This document shows, one piece after another, positions 1-8,641 of a DNA stretch of 64,000 bases. The stretch lies in contig CAWEDI010000006.1 in assembly GCA_963807735.1 (NCBI GenBank), positions 1-64,000 of the forward strand, given 5' to 3'. The translations under genes and the position numbers were made by a program. Each line of letters begins with the position of its first letter. The first letter of the stretch is position 1. Source of the stretch: Roseiarcus sp963807735 (lineage in GTDB: Bacteria; Pseudomonadota; Alphaproteobacteria; Rhizobiales; Beijerinckiaceae). A model generated the notes under the pieces. That model saw only the letters and a program-made list of their open reading frames with translations, was not told where the DNA came from and did not search any database.

Positions 1-338
1 GGAATCGTGGTCGTCAGGCGCTTGAATATGTCCGAGCCGACGCTGTCCACGAAGATGACGTCCGGCTTGCTCGCGACCACCTTGGCCGCCAGCGCGTCGA
101 GGCCCGCGGTGTTGTCCTCCTTGCCGTAGATCTCGAGCTTGAGGTTCTTGCCGTCGACATAGTTCAGGCGCCTCAACGCTTCGAACATCGCCTTGGGGAC
201 AGGGTCGCTCCGCCAAGCCTCGACGGGATGCCCGGGACCGAAAATGGCGAGCCGGCGGGGCGCGGCCGGCGTCTCGGCGGAGGCCCGCGCCGCAAGCGCC
301 GTAGCCGCCGTCCCCGCCAGGAAGTCGCGTCGTCTCAT
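1..338 (-). CDS. ABC transporter substrate-binding protein, N-terminal part
   Basis: The 5' 112 codons of a minus-strand gene that runs off the left edge. The product begins MRRRDFLAGTAATALAARAS, a twin-arginine-like signal (RRRDF) with a hydrophobic stretch and an Ala-rich cleavage region, so it is probably exported to the periplasm. The mature start (PRRLAIFGPG, then AMFEALRRLNYVDGKNLKLE and a segment ending VASKPDVIFVDS) matches the ABC substrate-binding family PF04392/COG2984 (TrpX-like), which delivers small ligands to an importer. No permease or ATPase is visible because the gene is cut. The ligand cannot be inferred. Confidence 0.75.
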   Translation of the reverse strand, partial: MRRRDFLAGTAATALAARASAETPAAPRRLAIFGPGHPVEAWRSDPVPKAMFEALRRLNYVDGKNLKLEIYGKEDNTAGLDALAAKVVASKPDVIFVDSVGSDIFKRLTTTI

Positions 339-671
339 TCGATCACCTCATCGGCGCCACTAAAGGACGTTGATAAGAGCTGTGCGTCGGCGCCGGCCGT
401 AACGCAATTTATGCGCACCCAAAACGACGGAGACGAGCTTGGGACTGTCGGCGCCCGCTTGTCAAAGTCCGCAAAGGGTCGCTTGGCGGCGGCGCATGCG
501 CTCCGCGGCGGGCGGACGGTGCTCGGGAAAGCGGCGCGAACATTGCGGTGCTACATTTTGCTCAGGAATGGCGCGCCAGGCTAACGAAGATGAAAACTTT
601 GCGAAGTGTTCGTTCGCCTGAAGAACCTCCCAACGTGAAACTCCAGGCGCGCTTCCCGGCCGCCCTCCCTC
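339..671. other. Intergenic spacer
   Basis: This 333-bp gap separates the substrate-binding gene from the 3' end of the first cyclase gene. I see no convincing gene in it. It contains the short element at 571-623 that recurs at 6221-6279. The left part should hold the promoter of the minus-strand substrate-binding gene, but no clear -35/-10 pair stands out. Confidence 0.6.
571..623. repeat. Short intergenic repeat, copy 1
   Basis: A stretch of about 53 bp shared with 6221-6279. Both copies start GCGCGCC, have a central ACGAAGATGARAACTTT block and end CGTTCGCCT. Each lies just downstream of the 3' end of a TolB-like/TPR gene on the minus strand. It may be a leftover of the duplication that made the paralogues or a shared 3' regulatory element. 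Identity is seen by eye only. Confidence 0.5.
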
Positions 672-2431
672 TCACTCCGGCAGACCCGCTTCCCGGGCGG
701 CGCGCTCCATGGCGGGTAAGTCAAATTCCGGCGACATGAGCCGGGCATACGCGGAAAACAACCTCCGAACACTGAAATTCGGCTCGAGCTTCAGCACGGT
801 CGCCGCCGCCTCTTCCGCCTGTTCGCGCCGCCCAGCGAGCGCGAGGGAATAGGTGCGATTAACGAACGCGGGTGAAAACCGCGGATTGGCCTGTGCGCAG
901 CGTCCGAAATGTTCCGCCGCCTGTTCATACGATCGCCTCCGCACTGCGACGGCGCCTAGCGCCAGATGAGCGTTGAACGCGAGCGGATCGAACGGACTCA
1001 GGCGCAGCGCACGGGTAGCATAATCTTCCGCGATTGCCTGTTCGCCGCTTACGGCATGGAACATAGCTCCCATGTAAAGCGCGGGCGCGTAGGCGGAATT
1101 CTGCCTGAGCGCGCGTTCGATCGTCCCGGAGGCGGCCGCGAAATCCTGGGCGACAGTATGAAGCGCCAGCGCGGCGGCTGTCAGCGCAACGGCGTCGTCG
1201 CCTCCGTCGCGTAGCGTCTCTTGCGCGTGATGCAAGGCCTTCGCCGCGTCGTCGGGCGAAAAGCCGCCACGGAGGAAACACACCTCGTGCGCCCAGGCGA
1301 GGTAGCCGTGGGCGGCGCCGTAGTGCGGATCGCGCTTCAAGGCCTCCTGCAACATCGGAATGGCGATTTTGACGTCTTCCACGATACCCGCGCTCAAATG
1401 CGGCAGGGCCCGCAGATAGAGGTCGTAGGCGTCGAGGCTGTCAGGCCGTTTGCGGCGCGCGCGCTCGATCTCCGACTTGCGCAGGTTCGGCTCCAGCGCG
1501 CCGGCGATCGCCTCGGTGATCTGGTCCTGCAAGTCGAACACGTCGGCGACGGCGCCGTCGTAGCGGTCGGCCCACACATGCGCGCCGGTTTCCGCCTCGA
1601 TGAGCTGCCCCGTCACGCGCAGCCGCTGCCCGGCCTTGCGCACGCCGCCTTCGAGCACATAGCGCACGCCGAGATCCCGCCCGACCTGCCTTATGTCGAC
1701 CGCCTTGCCCTTGTAGGTGAACGCGGAATTGCGCGCGATCACGAACAGCCACTTGATGCGCGACAGCGCGGTGGTGATGTCCTCGACCATGCCGTCGCAG
1801 AAATAATCCTGCTCGGCGTCGCCGCTCATGTTCTGGAACGGCAGCACGACGAGCGAGGGTTTATCTGGCAACGCGAGCCGCGCCGGCGCTTCGGCGCGCG
1901 GGGCCGGCGCGCCGACGTCAGCGAATAGGTGCGGATCGGCTCGGCGATGTTTTTCAGCTTGGTCTCGCCCTGATCGGTGACCGCGAGTTCGAGCCGTGAC
2001 TTCACCTGCCAGTAGGCCGCCTCAGACAGACAGATCGCGCCCGGCGCGCAGACGCCTTCGAGCCGCGCCGCGATATTGACGCCATCGCCCATGAGGTCGC
2101 CGTCGCTCTCCGCGACGACGTCGCCGACGTGCACGCCGATGCGGAACACGATGCGCCGGTCCTCGGGCACGCCGGCGTTGCGCTCGACCATCGCGTTCTG
2201 CACCTCGATCGCGCAACGCACCGCGTCGACCACGCTACGAAACTCGACGATCGCGCCGTCGCCTGTGCGCTTCACTATCCGGCCCTTGTGAACGGCGATC
2301 GTCGGGTCGATCAGGTCGCTGCGCAGCGCGCGCAGCCGGGCGAGCAGGCGCTCCTCGTCGGCGCCCGCGAGGCGCGAGAAGCCGACCACATCCGACACCA
2401 GGATCGCGGCGAGCTTGCGCGTTTCTGTCAT
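672..2431 (-). CDS. Class III adenylate/guanylate cyclase with TolB-like and TPR domains (copy 1, frameshifted)
   Basis: A cytoplasmic class III nucleotide cyclase joined to a TolB/FlgO-like domain and TPR repeats. The catalytic half (start ATG at 2431) has both metal-binding aspartates (D14 in SDVVGFS, D58 in TGDGA) and the transition-state pair N119/R123 in GVNIAARLEG, so the enzyme should make a cyclic nucleotide. The downstream half starts its PFQNMSGDAEQDYF motif in another frame. Comparison with the intact neighbour (YSLQVGAR there, YSLTSARR here) shows one base missing near 1921; restoring it gives about 586 residues. The C-terminal half holds TPR-like helices. It is copy 1 of a tandem triplet with the same orientation, probably by duplication. 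The ligand of the sensory half is unknown. Confidence 0.8.
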
Positions 2432-2549
2432 ATCGGCTCACTTCTCATTCAGGCAACCCCGCGAGCCGCGCAGCTGCTGTCCACTTTTTCCGCCAAGGCC
2501 TCCGCGTGGGTCGGACCCCTTGCAGACAGACGTGGAGACAAATCGACCG

Positions 2550-4304
2550 TCATATCGGCAGACCCGCAAGACGGACGCCTTTTTCCACAAGCTCCGCAAC
2601 TGCGGGATTGGAAGGCATTTGCAGAAACGGCCCGAAGCGGAATTCAGGGTGGATCGCCAGGGTCTTGGCGGCCTCTTGGCGCGCCTCCTCCATCCGACCC
2701 GCCAGCGCCAGCGCCCCAGCATACACCGCCTGCAGCGCGGCAAATCGCGAGTTCAAATGCACGGCGGCTGCAAAATGCGGGAGCGCTTCCTCAAAGCGCT
2801 CTTCGAACTCTGCGGCGTAACCCAGGCACATGTGCGCAACCCATGCGGCGGGATCGAAGGGGCTGAGGCGCAGGGCTCGCTCTGCGAAAGCACTCGTCTT
2901 CGCGGACTCCCCGCCCATGGCGCACACCATCGCGCCGGACCAAAGGCCGCTCACGCAGCAGGGGTTCAAAGCCAACGCGCGTTCGATAGTCGCCAACGCC
3001 TTATGGTAGTCACGACCCAACTGCCAGATCACGAAGCCGGCGACCGCCAACGCCGTCGCGTCGTTAGTTTTACCGGCAATCACCGCCTCAGCATGACTGA
3101 TACCGGCGCTTTGGTTCGCGGGGTCGAGACCGCCGTAGAAGAACAACATCTCATGGCAATGCGCGAGCTCCGCGTGGGCTGCGGGATAGTTCGGATCGAG
3201 CCGCAGGGCTTCTTCGAGCATCGGCGCCGCGGTCTTTGCGTTGTCGACGCTTGGAACTTTAAGGTGGGACAGCGCGCGAAGATAAAGGTCGTAAGCCGCG
3301 AGGTTCTCCGGCGGCTTCCGGCGCGAGCGTTCGATCTCAGATTTGACCACGCTCGGCTCGATGACGCCGACGATGCGCTCGGTGATCTGATCTTGAAGGT
3401 CGAAGATGTCGTCGACTGCGCCGTCGAATTTGTCGGCCCATAGGTGCGCGCCAGTTTCGGCCTCGATCAATTGCGCGGTTATGCGCAGACGGTCGCCGCC
3501 CTTGCGTACGCTGCCTTCTAGCACGTAGCGGGCGCCAAGTTCGCGGCCAACCTGCCGGATGTCGACCGCCTTGCCCTTGTAGGTGAAGCTGGAATTGCGA
3601 GCGATAACGGTCAGCGACTTCACCCGCGCGAGGCCGGTCAGGATGTCCTCGACGAGGCCATCGACGAAATACTCCTGCTCGGGGTCGCCGCTCATGTTCT
3701 GGAACGGCAGGGCGGCGATGGATGGCTTTTCCGTCGCCGCCGTTTTCGACGCCGCTGGTGCGGGCCTCGCCGCCTCGCGCGCGCCGACCTGGAGCGAATA
3801 GGCGCGCACGGGCTCCGCGATGTTCTTGAGCCGCGTCTCGCCCATGTCGGTGATCGCAAGGTCGAGCCTCGTCTTCACCTGCCGGTAGGCGTCCTCCGAA
3901 AGGCAGATTGCGCCGGGCGCGCAGACGCCTTCGAGCCGTGCGGCGATATTGACGCCATCGCCCATGAGGTCGCCGTCGCTCTCCTCGACGACGTCGCCGA
4001 CGTGCACGCCGATGCGGAACACGATGCGCCGTTCCTCGGGCACGCCGGCGTTGCGCTCGACCATCGCGTCCTGGATTTCGAGGGCGCAGCGCACCGCATC
4101 GACCGCGCTCCGAAACTCGACGATTGCGCCGTCGCCAGTGCGTTTCACCACGCGGCCGTTGTGAACGGCGATGGTCGGGTCGATCAGGTCGCTGCGCAGC
4201 GCGCGCAGCCGGGCGAGCAGGCGCTCCTCGTCGGCGCCCGCGAGGCGCGAGAAGCCGACGACGTCGGCGACGAGGATCGCGGCGAGCTTGCGCGTTTCTG
4301 TCAT
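2550..4304 (-). CDS. Class III adenylate/guanylate cyclase with TolB-like and TPR domains (copy 2, intact)
   Basis: The only uninterrupted member of the cyclase triplet (584 residues). Residues 8-170 form a class III cyclase domain with metal aspartates D14 and D58 and the N119/R123 pair. Residues about 192-310 form the TolB/FlgO-like module (LPFQNMSGDPEQEYFVDGL, ARYVLEGSVRKGG, ETGAHLWAD). From about 325 to the end there are TPR-type helix pairs (LDPNYPAAHAELAHCHE, LSPFDPAAWVAHMCLG). No membrane segment or signal peptide is seen, so it should act in the cytosol. The gene lies 118 bp upstream of copy 1 and 13 bp downstream of copy 3 on the same strand, suggesting joint transcription. Such proteins are widespread in Rhizobiales; the activating signal is not known. 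Confidence 0.9.
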   Translation of the reverse strand: MTETRKLAAILVADVVGFSRLAGADEERLLARLRALRSDLIDPTIAVHNGRVVKRTGDGAIVEFRSAVDAVRCALEIQDAMVERNAGVPEERRIVFRIGVHVGDVVEESDGDLMGDGVNIAARLEGVCAPGAICLSEDAYRQVKTRLDLAITDMGETRLKNIAEPVRAYSLQVGAREAARPAPAASKTAATEKPSIAALPFQNMSGDPEQEYFVDGLVEDILTGLARVKSLTVIARNSSFTYKGKAVDIRQVGRELGARYVLEGSVRKGGDRLRITAQLIEAETGAHLWADKFDGAVDDIFDLQDQITERIVGVIEPSVVKSEIERSRRKPPENLAAYDLYLRALSHLKVPSVDNAKTAAPMLEEALRLDPNYPAAHAELAHCHEMLFFYGGLDPANQSAGISHAEAVIAGKTNDATALAVAGFVIWQLGRDYHKALATIERALALNPCCVSGLWSGAMVCAMGGESAKTSAFAERALRLSPFDPAAWVAHMCLGYAAEFEERFEEALPHFAAAVHLNSRFAALQAVYAGALALAGRMEEARQEAAKTLAIHPEFRFGPFLQMPSNPAVAELVEKGVRLAGLPI

Positions 4305-4317
4305 GCCCGACCCCCGC

Positions 4318-6090
4318 TCATTCCGGCAACCCGGCGAGGCGTGCGCCCCGCCCCCATTTCTCGGCGAAGTCCGGGTTGTGTACCATCGGGATCACCAGAC
4401 CGAAGCGAAAGGAGGGGTCGACCTCGAGCGTCTTTGCGACCGACGGACCGGCTTCCGCCGCGCGCCCCGCCAGCGCAAGCGCGATGGCCCGGTTGGCGTG
4501 CATAAAGCCAACTTGGGGGTTCAGGTTTATGGCCCGATCGTAAAAGGAAAGCGCGTCCTCGAATCGGTCTTCGATAAGGGCCGCGTGACCGAGCGCCAGG
4601 TGCGCCAACCAGGCCGAGGGGTCGAAGGGGCTCAGCCGGAGCGCCCTGTCGGCAAGTTCGACGGCCTTCGCGCTTTCGCCTCCCAAGGCGTAGATGACGC
4701 CGCCCCACATCAGGGCGGCGATGCAGGATGGATTGTACGTCAGCGCTTTACCAATGGCGGCGACCGATTGAACGTAGTCCTTGCCGAGTTGCCAGATCAC
4801 AAACGCTGCTTTCGCCAGGGCTGTGGCGTCGTCCGTCAGGCTCGCGAGCACAGCCTGGGCCTGTTTGAGCCCCGAAACGCGTTCCGCCGGATCGAAGCCG
4901 CCCCAATGGAAGAAGATTTCGTGGCAGTGCGCCAGATCGGCTCGCGCCGCCCAATAGTTCGGCTCAAGCCGCAAAGCGTCTTCAAGATAGGCCGCCGCAA
5001 CCTTCGCCTCGGACAGGATCGGGTGAGTCAGATGCGGCAGCGCGCGCAACCGGAGATCATAGGCTGCGAGGCTCTCGGGCGGCTTGCGCGCGCGAGCGCT
5101 CGATCTCGGACTTTCAGCACGCTCGGCTCGATGACGCCGACGACGCGCTCGGTGATCTGGTCCTGAAGGTCGAACACGTCGTCGAGCGCGCCCTCGAACC
5201 GGTCGGCCCAGAGATGCGCGCCGGTCTCGGCCTCGATCAGCTGCGCGGTGATCCGCAGCCGGTTTCCGCCCTTGCGCACGCTGCCTTCGAGCACGTAGCG
5301 CGCGCCGAGGTCGCGGCCAACCTGCCTTATGTCGACCGCCTTGCCCTTGTAGGTGAAGCTGGAGTTGCGGGCGATGACGGTCAGCGACTTCACCCGCGCG
5401 AGGCCGGTGAGGATGTCCTCGACAAGGCCGTCGACGAAATACTCCTGCTCCGGATCGCCGCTCATGTTCTGGAACGGCAGCGCGGCGATCGACGGCTTTT
5501 CCGAAAGGGCGGGTTTCGGCGCGGCTGCGGTTTTCGCCGCGGGCGCGGGTTTCGGCGTCTCGCGCGCCCCAACTTGCAGCGAATAGGTGCGGACAGGCTC
5601 GGCGATGTTCTTCAGCTTCGTCTCGCCTATGGTCGGTGACCGCGAGTTCGAGCCGCGACCTAACCTGCCGGTAGGCGTCCTCGGACAGGCAGACAGCGCC
5701 GGGCGCACAAACGCCTTCCAGCCGCGCGGCGATGTTGACGCCGTCGCCCATGAGGTCGCCGTCGCTCTCCTCGACGACGTCGCCGACATGGACGCCGATG
5801 CGAAACACGATGCGCCGGTCCTCGGGCACGCCGGCGTTGCGCTCGACCATGGCGTCCTGGATTTCGAGCGCACATCGCACCGCGTCGACGGCGCTGCGGA
5901 ACTCGACGATGGCGCCGTCGCCTGTGCGCTTGACGACGCGGCCCTTGTGCACGGCGATCGTCGGGTCGATGAGGTCGCTGCGGAGCGCGCGGAGCCGAGC
6001 AAGAAGACGTTCCTCGCTCGCGCCGGCCAGTCTCGAAAAGCCGACCACGTCGGAGACTAGGATGGCGGCGAGCTTGCGCGTTTCTGTCAT
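4318..6090 (-). CDS. Class III adenylate/guanylate cyclase with TolB-like and TPR domains (copy 3, frameshifted)
   Basis: Same architecture as its two downstream paralogues. I take the start at 6090 because the product then begins MTETRKLAAILVSDVVGFSR like the other copies; a start at 6111 is also open. The cyclase active site is complete (D14, D58, N119, R123). The frame breaks near 5630 (one extra base in the VTD-IGETK region). It breaks again near 5113 and 5090, where one extra A and one extra G are needed to read LKSEIERSRRKPPE as in copy 2. Removing these three bases restores a full protein ending RGARLAGLPE. Either the gene is decaying or the assembly has indels. It is the promoter-proximal gene of the triplet. 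Confidence 0.75.
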   Translation of the reverse strand: MTETRKLAAILVSDVVGFSRLAGASEERLLARLRALRSDLIDPTIAVHKGRVVKRTGDGAIVEFRSAVDAVRCALEIQDAMVERNAGVPEDRRIVFRIGVHVGDVVEESDGDLMGDGVNIAARLEGVCAPGAVCLSEDAYRQVRSRLELAVTDHRRDEAEEHRRACPHLFAASWGARDAETRARGENRSRAETRPFGKAVDRRAAVPEHERRSGAGVFRRRPCRGHPHRPRAGEVADRHRPQLQLHLQGQGGRHKAGWPRPRRALRARRQRAQGRKPAADHRAADRGRDRRASLGRPVRGRARRRVRPSGPDHRARRRRHRAERAESPRSSARARKPPESLAAYDLRLRALPHLTHPILSEAKVAAAYLEDALRLEPNYWAARADLAHCHEIFFHWGGFDPAERVSGLKQAQAVLASLTDDATALAKAAFVIWQLGKDYVQSVAAIGKALTYNPSCIAALMWGGVIYALGGESAKAVELADRALRLSPFDPSAWLAHLALGHAALIEDRFEDALSFYDRAINLNPQVGFMHANRAIALALAGRAAEAGPSVAKTLEVDPSFRFGLVIPMVHNPDFAEKWGRGARLAGLPE

Positions 6091-6220
6091 GTGGCCCCCG
6101 GGCTGGCGCACCGCCCCGAACTACCACGAAGCCTCAGTAATTTGAACTCCGCTGAGAGTTCTATCTTTCGTTTTTGCGGGCGTGAGTTGATCCATGCAAA
6201 ATCAATGCTTTAGGAGATTG

Positions 6221-6279
6221 GCGCGCCGGAGAAGACGAAGATGAGAACTTTTCGCGCTGGACCGTTCGCCTCAACGACT
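6221..6279. repeat. Short intergenic repeat, copy 2
   Basis: Second copy of the element at 571-623, with the same GCGCGCC start, ACGAAGATGARAACTTT core and CGTTCGCCT end. It lies downstream of the 3' end of the winged-helix/TPR gene, as copy 1 lies downstream of cyclase copy 1. The two copies bracket the four-gene TolB-like/TPR array. Confidence 0.5.
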
Positions 6280-6399
6280 CTTTGTACAGAGTGGCTTAGC
6301 CGCCTGCGGTGATGTTTCCAGCCCGGTACCGTCGCGCGAAGCCTCGGATGAACGGCTGCAAGGGGCGGGGAGCGGACGTTCCGGCGATCGTCCGGCGTT

Positions 6400-8037
6400 T
6401 TAGCGTTCGGGCACTCCGGCAAGGCGGAAACCCTCGTAGAATTGTTCGCGCTGAGCCAGATAGATCTCGTTATCGCTAAAGGCCAGCGCGCGAAATCGGC
6501 AGACCGAAAACGTCGGTTGAAGCGAAAGCCCTGTTTGCACGGCGCATTTCGCTTCTTCGATGCGCGAGAGATGCGCCAGACACGCGGCGGAGAGAAAATG
6601 CGGCGTCCATGCTCGACGATTCGACTCGATTGAGCGACCAAGCCACGTCAGCGCATCTTCATACTTGCCGAGAAGAGCCTTCGAAGCTCCCATATTCAAT
6701 AGCCAAGCTGGGACGAGCATGTCGCGTGGGCTCAGGCGCAAGGCCTCAACTAGGTGACGCTCCGTCTCTTCCGCGCGACCAATAATCATCTGCACCAGAC
6801 CAAGCTGCGCTCGGGCCGCGGCGAGGTTCAGATCCAAGGAGAGCGCGTGTTTCAATTCGGCAACGCCACGCTCGATCCGATTCGTCGAACTTAGCAGAAT
6901 ACCCATCCATTGGCGCGCAAACGCATGTCCCGGGGCAATTTCAAGCGCGCGCTCAAAAAACGCCTCTGCCGCGGCGATATGAGGGGCAGGATTGTCGGTC
7001 ATATAACCGAACACGATCATCGCATCGACTATGCCGAGCCCGACCAACGCCCTAACATTCGTAGGGTCGAGCGCGATGGCCTTGTTTAGTAGTTCGCGTC
7101 CAAGTTTTAAGGCGTCCTCGAACGTGCCTTTGGCCTGTCGAATCCGCGCTATGCCCTGAAAGGCAAGGTCCATCGACGTTGGATCGATGGAGAAAGATGT
7201 TCGCTGCGCCTCGAACTCTATGATTGCAACCGTCAGTTGGTTCGCGAGGCGCGCCGTTATCTCGTCCTGCATTTCGAACAGATCCGCGACAGGCGTGTCG
7301 AACCGCTCCGACCAGATGCCTATGCCCGTTTCGGCATCGACGAGTTGAACGTTTACTCGCAGGCGGTTCCCCCCGTGTTGCACACTGCCTTCGAGCACAT
7401 AGCGCACGTCGAGTTCGCGACCAACTTTTATAACGCTGATCGAATTTCCTTTGTAGGTGAATGCAGTGTTGCGGGCGATGACAAAGACGCCGTGCATGCG
7501 GGAAAGGTCTGTTATTAGGAGTTCTGTGAGCCCATCAACGAAACGCTCCTGCTCGGCGTCACCGCTCAGATTAACGAAGGGCAGCACGACGATCGAAAGC
7601 CGTGACGGCTGCTGTTTGTTTGGTGGAGCGCCCGAGGGGCTCGAGGCGCTATTCGAGATCGTCTTGAGTGCCTCGGTTCTAATCGTCGCCGCAAATTTGT
7701 ACCCTTCGCCGGGCACGGTCACAATAAGGCGTGGCGGCCTTGCGTCGGGCTCGATCTTGCGGCGCAGTCTGCCAATCAGCATGTCGATGCTGCGATCGAA
7801 CGGATCGGGCCGCTTTCCAGCCAAAGCGTCGAGCAGATACTGGCGGCTCAGGACTCGGCCAGGATGATGAACGAACTCGCGCAGCAACGCAAATTCGCTG
7901 CGCGTGAGGGGAATATCGCCGCCACTCGCATTCGAGAGCGAGAACCCGTCGAGATCAAGCGTAAATTCCCCGAACCGCACGGGCGCGCCTCGCGGCGCCA
8001 ATACGTTCTTGGTTGGCGGACCGACTTCACCATCCAT
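6400..8037 (-). CDS. OmpR-type winged-helix regulator with TolB-like and TPR domains
   Basis: 545 residues. Residues 20-118 form an OmpR/PhoB-type winged helix (FGEFTLDLDGFSL, LTRSEFALLREFVHHPGRVL, SIDMLIGRLRRKIE, VPGEGYKF). Residues about 147-270 are the same TolB/FlgO-like module as in the cyclases (LPFVNLSGDAEQERFVDGL, FTYKGNSI, VRYVLEGSVQHGG), followed by TPR repeats to the end. Unlike CadC-type regulators no membrane helix is seen, so it is probably a cytosolic one-component DNA-binding protein. Here the module that carries a cyclase in the three neighbours carries a DNA-binding domain instead. It is transcribed divergently from the AhpD-like gene; two direct repeats in that divergent gap are candidate binding sites. 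Confidence 0.85.
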   Translation of the reverse strand: MDGEVGPPTKNVLAPRGAPVRFGEFTLDLDGFSLSNASGGDIPLTRSEFALLREFVHHPGRVLSRQYLLDALAGKRPDPFDRSIDMLIGRLRRKIEPDARPPRLIVTVPGEGYKFAATIRTEALKTISNSASSPSGAPPNKQQPSRLSIVVLPFVNLSGDAEQERFVDGLTELLITDLSRMHGVFVIARNTAFTYKGNSISVIKVGRELDVRYVLEGSVQHGGNRLRVNVQLVDAETGIGIWSERFDTPVADLFEMQDEITARLANQLTVAIIEFEAQRTSFSIDPTSMDLAFQGIARIRQAKGTFEDALKLGRELLNKAIALDPTNVRALVGLGIVDAMIVFGYMTDNPAPHIAAAEAFFERALEIAPGHAFARQWMGILLSSTNRIERGVAELKHALSLDLNLAAARAQLGLVQMIIGRAEETERHLVEALRLSPRDMLVPAWLLNMGASKALLGKYEDALTWLGRSIESNRRAWTPHFLSAACLAHLSRIEEAKCAVQTGLSLQPTFSVCRFRALAFSDNEIYLAQREQFYEGFRLAGVPER

Positions 8038-8067
8038 AGCTCGGCCTCAAAGCGCTACTTGGCGAAT

Positions 8068-8102
8068 GTTACCCGATTATTACGCCGCCGTTACCGGATT
8101 AT
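8068..8102. promoter_or_regulatory. Direct repeats, candidate operator in divergent promoter region
   Basis: Two 13-mers, GTTACCCGATTAT (8068-8080) and GTTACCGGATTAT (8090-8102), differ at one base and start 22 bp apart, about two helical turns. Spaced direct repeats are the usual target layout of OmpR-type winged helices. They sit between the divergent winged-helix gene (start 8037) and the AhpD-like gene (start 8185). Binding by the neighbouring regulator is inferred. Confidence 0.5.
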
Positions 8103-8184
8103 CAAACGCTCGCATCGGACTTGCGCCAGAGTGCGGCGCGGCAAGTCAGACAGCCGTCGTTTCACCGAAGCAGGAGGAAGACCC

Positions 8185-8586
8185 ATGAAAGCCTTTATTT
8201 TTGCCCTCGCGTTTGGTGTCGCTCTACCCGTTTCGGCCTTCGCACAGGACGCGCCGCCGTTCGTCAAAGCGATAGAACCGAAAGCGTCCGTCGGTTCCTC
8301 GTGGCAGGAATGGCTGGCGGTGTTCAACCCCAAAGGAGCGTTAGACGGGAAGACTAAAGAATTGATCGGGCTCGCGGTCGCCGCTCAAATCCCTTGCGAA
8401 TACTGCATCTACGGTCACACGCTGGGAGCCAAGCAAGCTGGGGCGACAGATGAACAGATCAAGGAAGCGATCGCCGCCTCTGCGCTCGTGCGGAAAATGA
8501 GCACTGAACTAAATGGCAATCAGTACGACATCGCAGAGTTCAAGAAGCAGATCGACGCCGCCTACTCCAGCATGAAGACGCAGTAG
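8185..8586 (+). CDS. Exported AhpD/carboxymuconolactone decarboxylase-like protein
   Basis: 133 residues. The first 20 form a signal peptide (MKAFIFALAFGVALPVSAFA, then QDAPPF), so the protein is periplasmic. The rest is a CMD/AhpD-like fold with the redox motif C71-x-x-C74-x-x-x-H78 (PCEYCIYGH) and the typical GATDEQIKEAI helix. Family members are peroxidase-linked thiol enzymes or decarboxylases; the CxxCxxxH motif favours a thiol redox role. ATG at 8185 is chosen because an AGGAGGA Shine-Dalgarno lies 6 bases upstream and the signal peptide starts there, although the frame stays open further upstream. The O-methyltransferase-like gene follows after 55 bp. Confidence 0.8.
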   Translation: MKAFIFALAFGVALPVSAFAQDAPPFVKAIEPKASVGSSWQEWLAVFNPKGALDGKTKELIGLAVAAQIPCEYCIYGHTLGAKQAGATDEQIKEAIAASALVRKMSTELNGNQYDIAEFKKQIDAAYSSMKTQ

Positions 8587-8641
8587 TTTCCGATGGCGGT
8601 GCGGTCTCTCCGCGCTTCTTTTCAAGCTGAGGAATGCGAAA

